DNA from: JBBTDV01 sp038042605
Lineage (GTDB): Bacteria; Bdellovibrionota; UBA1018
Direction of reading: 5' to 3'
DNA length: 5,197 nt
Assembly: GCA_964358645.1 (NCBI GenBank)
Contig: CAYHPW010000092.1
Span: forward strand, 1 to 5,197
Positions 3,821-5,197 of this stretch are shown piece by piece. The stretch's first letter is position 1. The number at the start of each line of letters is the position of its first letter. The notes below the pieces were generated by a model. The model was not told the DNA's origin, did not search any database, and saw only the letters and a list, made by a program, of their open reading frames with translations. The position numbers and the translations under genes are program-made.

Positions 3821-4825
3821 TCACGTTTGGATGATGGGAACAATCGTGATACACATTTTCGACAACGATCTCACCCCCAGCTTTCCGCACCTGTGCTTAA
3901 TCGAAGAATCGGCCACGTAGTTGCTTACGAGCACAGCCTGTTCAGAAATGCCAAGCATTTCTATAAAATCTAAACCCGTCTGCTCCTCACCGCAGAATCG
4001 GTAATCACACAGGTAAAGATTCTTGCCGTCATCTGCTAACAAAGTTTGGAGGTACCAGTCCTTGGCCTTGCTTAAGCTGTCAAAGCACACTAATGCGATT
4101 GCTGGGTTCTTAGCCACTAATGGATCAAATCGTCGTTTCCATAAACCGTATACGGAATTGTCGTCATCAATAACTATGATGTTTCCTTTTTGCGGTATTG
4201 TAAGTGCTTTGATAAACCAGTCCGGTACTTCAGCGCAGTTAAGAAGAATATTAACAGTTGCTCCCTTGTTTTCAGAAGAATCAATAGTAAGTTCGCCACC
4301 ACACTTCCTGATGCTGTTGCAGGCGTGGTAGAGGCCAAGACCAGCGCCAGCAGGCTTGCCATAGCTTATGCCTCTTTGGCCCAGTTTCGGGAGGATTTCC
4401 GCCGGTATCCCCATGCTGTTATCAATGACACTGAAAAGTATTTTTTTATCTTTCTTTTTTAGAATGACCTCAACCTTGCAGTCATCATTCGTAGCTTCAA
4501 CTGAGTTATCAATGAGATTAGACAATACCCGGCCTAGTTCGATTTGCTGGATATCGGAAAACAAACCATATCCTTCGGAACAATTTGTAGAAATGGTTAT
4601 GCCTGGAATTTTGCTTAGGCTAAGCTCGTGCAGCAAGCCTGTTCCTGGCGAATGATGGAAGGTCATTGTTAACACTTTTCCCGCAGTGTCTACTGAAACA
4701 TTATTGAGTTTCTTGAGGTGCATTAGATGACGGGATGCTCTCACTTTTAAGTGTTGGAAGTGTGCTACAATCTGATCAGCTTGAATATGGCTTCCGTCGC
4801 TCCATCGCGCAGGCAAAATCTCCAC
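3821..4825 (-). CDS. Kinase-type ATPase plus receiver, 3' part of a frameshifted hybrid sensor
   Basis: This 334-codon frame is best read as the continuation of the fragment at 4765-5115. Residues 8-75 continue a solute-binding (SBP_bac_5) fold, starting WSDGSHIQADQIVAHF and ending near LLHELSLSKIPGI. Residues 76-196 are a histidine-kinase ATPase domain: N box LSNLIDNSVEA (101-111), G1 box DNSMGIP (135-141, Ser replacing the usual Gly), GQRGISYGK, G2 box GAGLGLYHA (160-168) and KGATVNI. Residues 213-334 are a receiver: acidic IDDD (219-222), probable phospho-Asp274 in LCDYRF, Ser301 and Lys323. No phospho-accepting His helix pair and no membrane span separate the SBP part from the ATPase. The apparent GTG start at 4825 has no ribosome-binding site and directly follows a stop, so it is not a genuine start. 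The domains are well preserved, but the gene as a whole is probably inactive. Confidence 0.75.
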   Translation of the reverse strand: MEILPARWSDGSHIQADQIVAHFQHLKVRASRHLMHLKKLNNVSVDTAGKVLTMTFHHSPGTGLLHELSLSKIPGITISTNCSEGYGLFSDIQQIELGRVLSNLIDNSVEATNDDCKVEVILKKKDKKILFSVIDNSMGIPAEILPKLGQRGISYGKPAGAGLGLYHACNSIRKCGGELTIDSSENKGATVNILLNCAEVPDWFIKALTIPQKGNIIVIDDDNSVYGLWKRRFDPLVAKNPAIALVCFDSLSKAKDWYLQTLLADDGKNLYLCDYRFCGEEQTGLDFIEMLGISEQAVLVSNYVADSSIKHRCGKLGVRSLSKMCITIVPIIQT

Positions 4826-5115
4826 TCATGCTCACTCACAATATCCCACGATTCAGCAAGGACGGGATAGTAACCACCTGGTCGTGACATATCATCGGTG
4901 ACAAGTCCTGAGGCTAAATTCTCAAGCAGATAATAGTCCCAAACTCCATTGGTATTTGCCGGATCTATAAGTGTGCCGTCCTTGCGCAGGTTATTGACCG
5001 GAAATACGGATTTAAGGATTTTTGACTTATCTTGGGTGCACATACATGAGGGGTTCGGAAAAATAAATAGAAGGACTATAAGCATCGATATAAAATTGAG
5101 TTTTGTTGCTTTCAT
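4765..5115 (-). pseudogene. Signal peptide and start of an SBP_bac_5 protein, 5' part of the frameshifted sensor
   Basis: A 116-codon frame from ATG 5115 whose first 105 residues belong to the hybrid sensor. Residues 1-23 are a signal peptide (hydrophobic FISMLIVLLFIF); the following PSCMC could be a poor lipobox. Residues 50-105 match the N-lobe of family 5 extracellular solute-binding proteins (peptide/oligopeptide type): DPANTNGVWDYYLLENLASGL-like start, then YYPVLAESWDI and WRFCLRDG (98-105). The family then expects two residues, an aromatic and SDG; these appear in the neighbouring frame (WSDGS), while this frame runs into eleven unrelated codons and a stop. An in-frame stop directly upstream fixes the start, which lacks a clear Shine-Dalgarno. 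With the other fragment it makes a gene of about 430 codons at 3821-5115, far too short for a complete SBP plus sensor kinase. Confidence 0.7.
4794..4812 (-). other. Frameshift site in the hybrid sensor gene
   Basis: Read on the minus strand these 19 bases are CTGCGCGATGGAGCGACGG. In one frame they give LRDG and in the other RWSDG, the two halves of the SBP_bac_5 consensus LRDG-x-x-W-SDG fused over a shared TGGA. Restoring the consensus needs exactly ten more bases, so a ten-base deletion between short direct repeats (at least TGGA) explains the break. A sequencing error of that size is less likely, but one cannot be excluded. Confidence 0.6.
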
Positions 5116-5197
5116 TTATTAGCCATTTTTTGGAGAGCATATTAGGGCGTGTTTTGAATTTGGCTAGCCGCGCACTTCACGGTTGATATTTATTTAT
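5116..5197 (-). promoter_or_regulatory. Upstream region of the broken sensor gene
   Basis: These 82 bases precede the ATG at 5115 on the minus strand. A TAATAT (plus-strand position about 5139-5144) could be a -10 box, but no matching -35 stands at the right distance. An 8-bp palindrome GGCTAGCC lies at 5162-5169. There is no gene in this stretch and no ribosome-binding site of usual strength. Confidence 0.25.

Noticed and set aside
4023..4655. Several 90-100 codon plus-strand frames opposite the sensor fragment
   Set aside because: The minus strand has unmistakable ATPase and receiver motifs through this region; the plus frames overlap each other and have no family signatures.
1..5197. tRNA, rRNA, insertion sequence ends or integrase genes
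   Set aside because: I looked for cloverleaf patterns, CCA-ended tRNA ends, transposase motifs and paired terminal inverted repeats and found none that stand up.

Overview
The window looks like a moderately AT-rich stretch of a Gram-negative bacterial chromosome. The support for this is several Sec-type signal peptides, a membrane protein whose C-terminal domain should face the periplasm, and a sensor-kinase remnant carrying a solute-binding-protein domain. The lineage cannot be fixed from sequence alone. The short divergent gene clusters and hybrid sensor would suit Bdellovibrio-like or other environmental proteobacteria, but that is a guess. No tRNA, rRNA, CRISPR array, insertion sequence or integrase gene was seen.

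Region by region. (1) Bases 1-330, minus strand: the first 110 codons of an exported protein of unknown function, which runs off the left edge. (2) 392-775, plus: an open frame with no normal start codon, read as a gene that has lost its 5' end. (3) 776-1136: at first sight empty, but it holds a 57-codon minus-strand ORF (791-964) that reads like a real protein. Inside it, on the plus strand, lie a TATAAT box and a terminator-shaped hairpin that could bound a small antisense RNA. The rest is a divergent control region with a 9-bp repeat pair 31 bp apart. (4) 1137-1589, plus: a stand-alone ChrB C-terminal-domain (chromate-resistance type) protein. (5) 1590-1757: a GC-richer block with small hairpins, then an AT-rich promoter/operator region. 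(6) 1758-3751, plus: a three-gene operon of a PadR-family repressor, a HAAS-domain membrane protein with a repetitive beta-rich outer domain, and an exported DUF4097-like beta-solenoid protein. (7) 3821-5115, minus: a damaged hybrid sensor gene. It encodes the start of an SBP_bac_5 solute-binding protein, then a histidine-kinase-type ATPase domain, then a receiver domain. One frameshift and one apparent large in-frame deletion have broken it. (8) 5116-5197: the short upstream region of that gene.

The most coherent functional unit is the PadR/HAAS/solenoid operon. The regulator probably controls its own operon, the HAAS protein links a cytoplasmic helical domain through one membrane span to an outer domain, and the third protein is exported with the same kind of GxG-turn repeat architecture. 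By analogy with PadR-HAAS pairs and DUF4097 envelope proteins of other bacteria, it may be an envelope-sensing or envelope-stress module. Genes on both sides of it (the truncated gene at 392-775 and the broken sensor at 3821-5115) show decay, so the window looks like an accessory region in flux.
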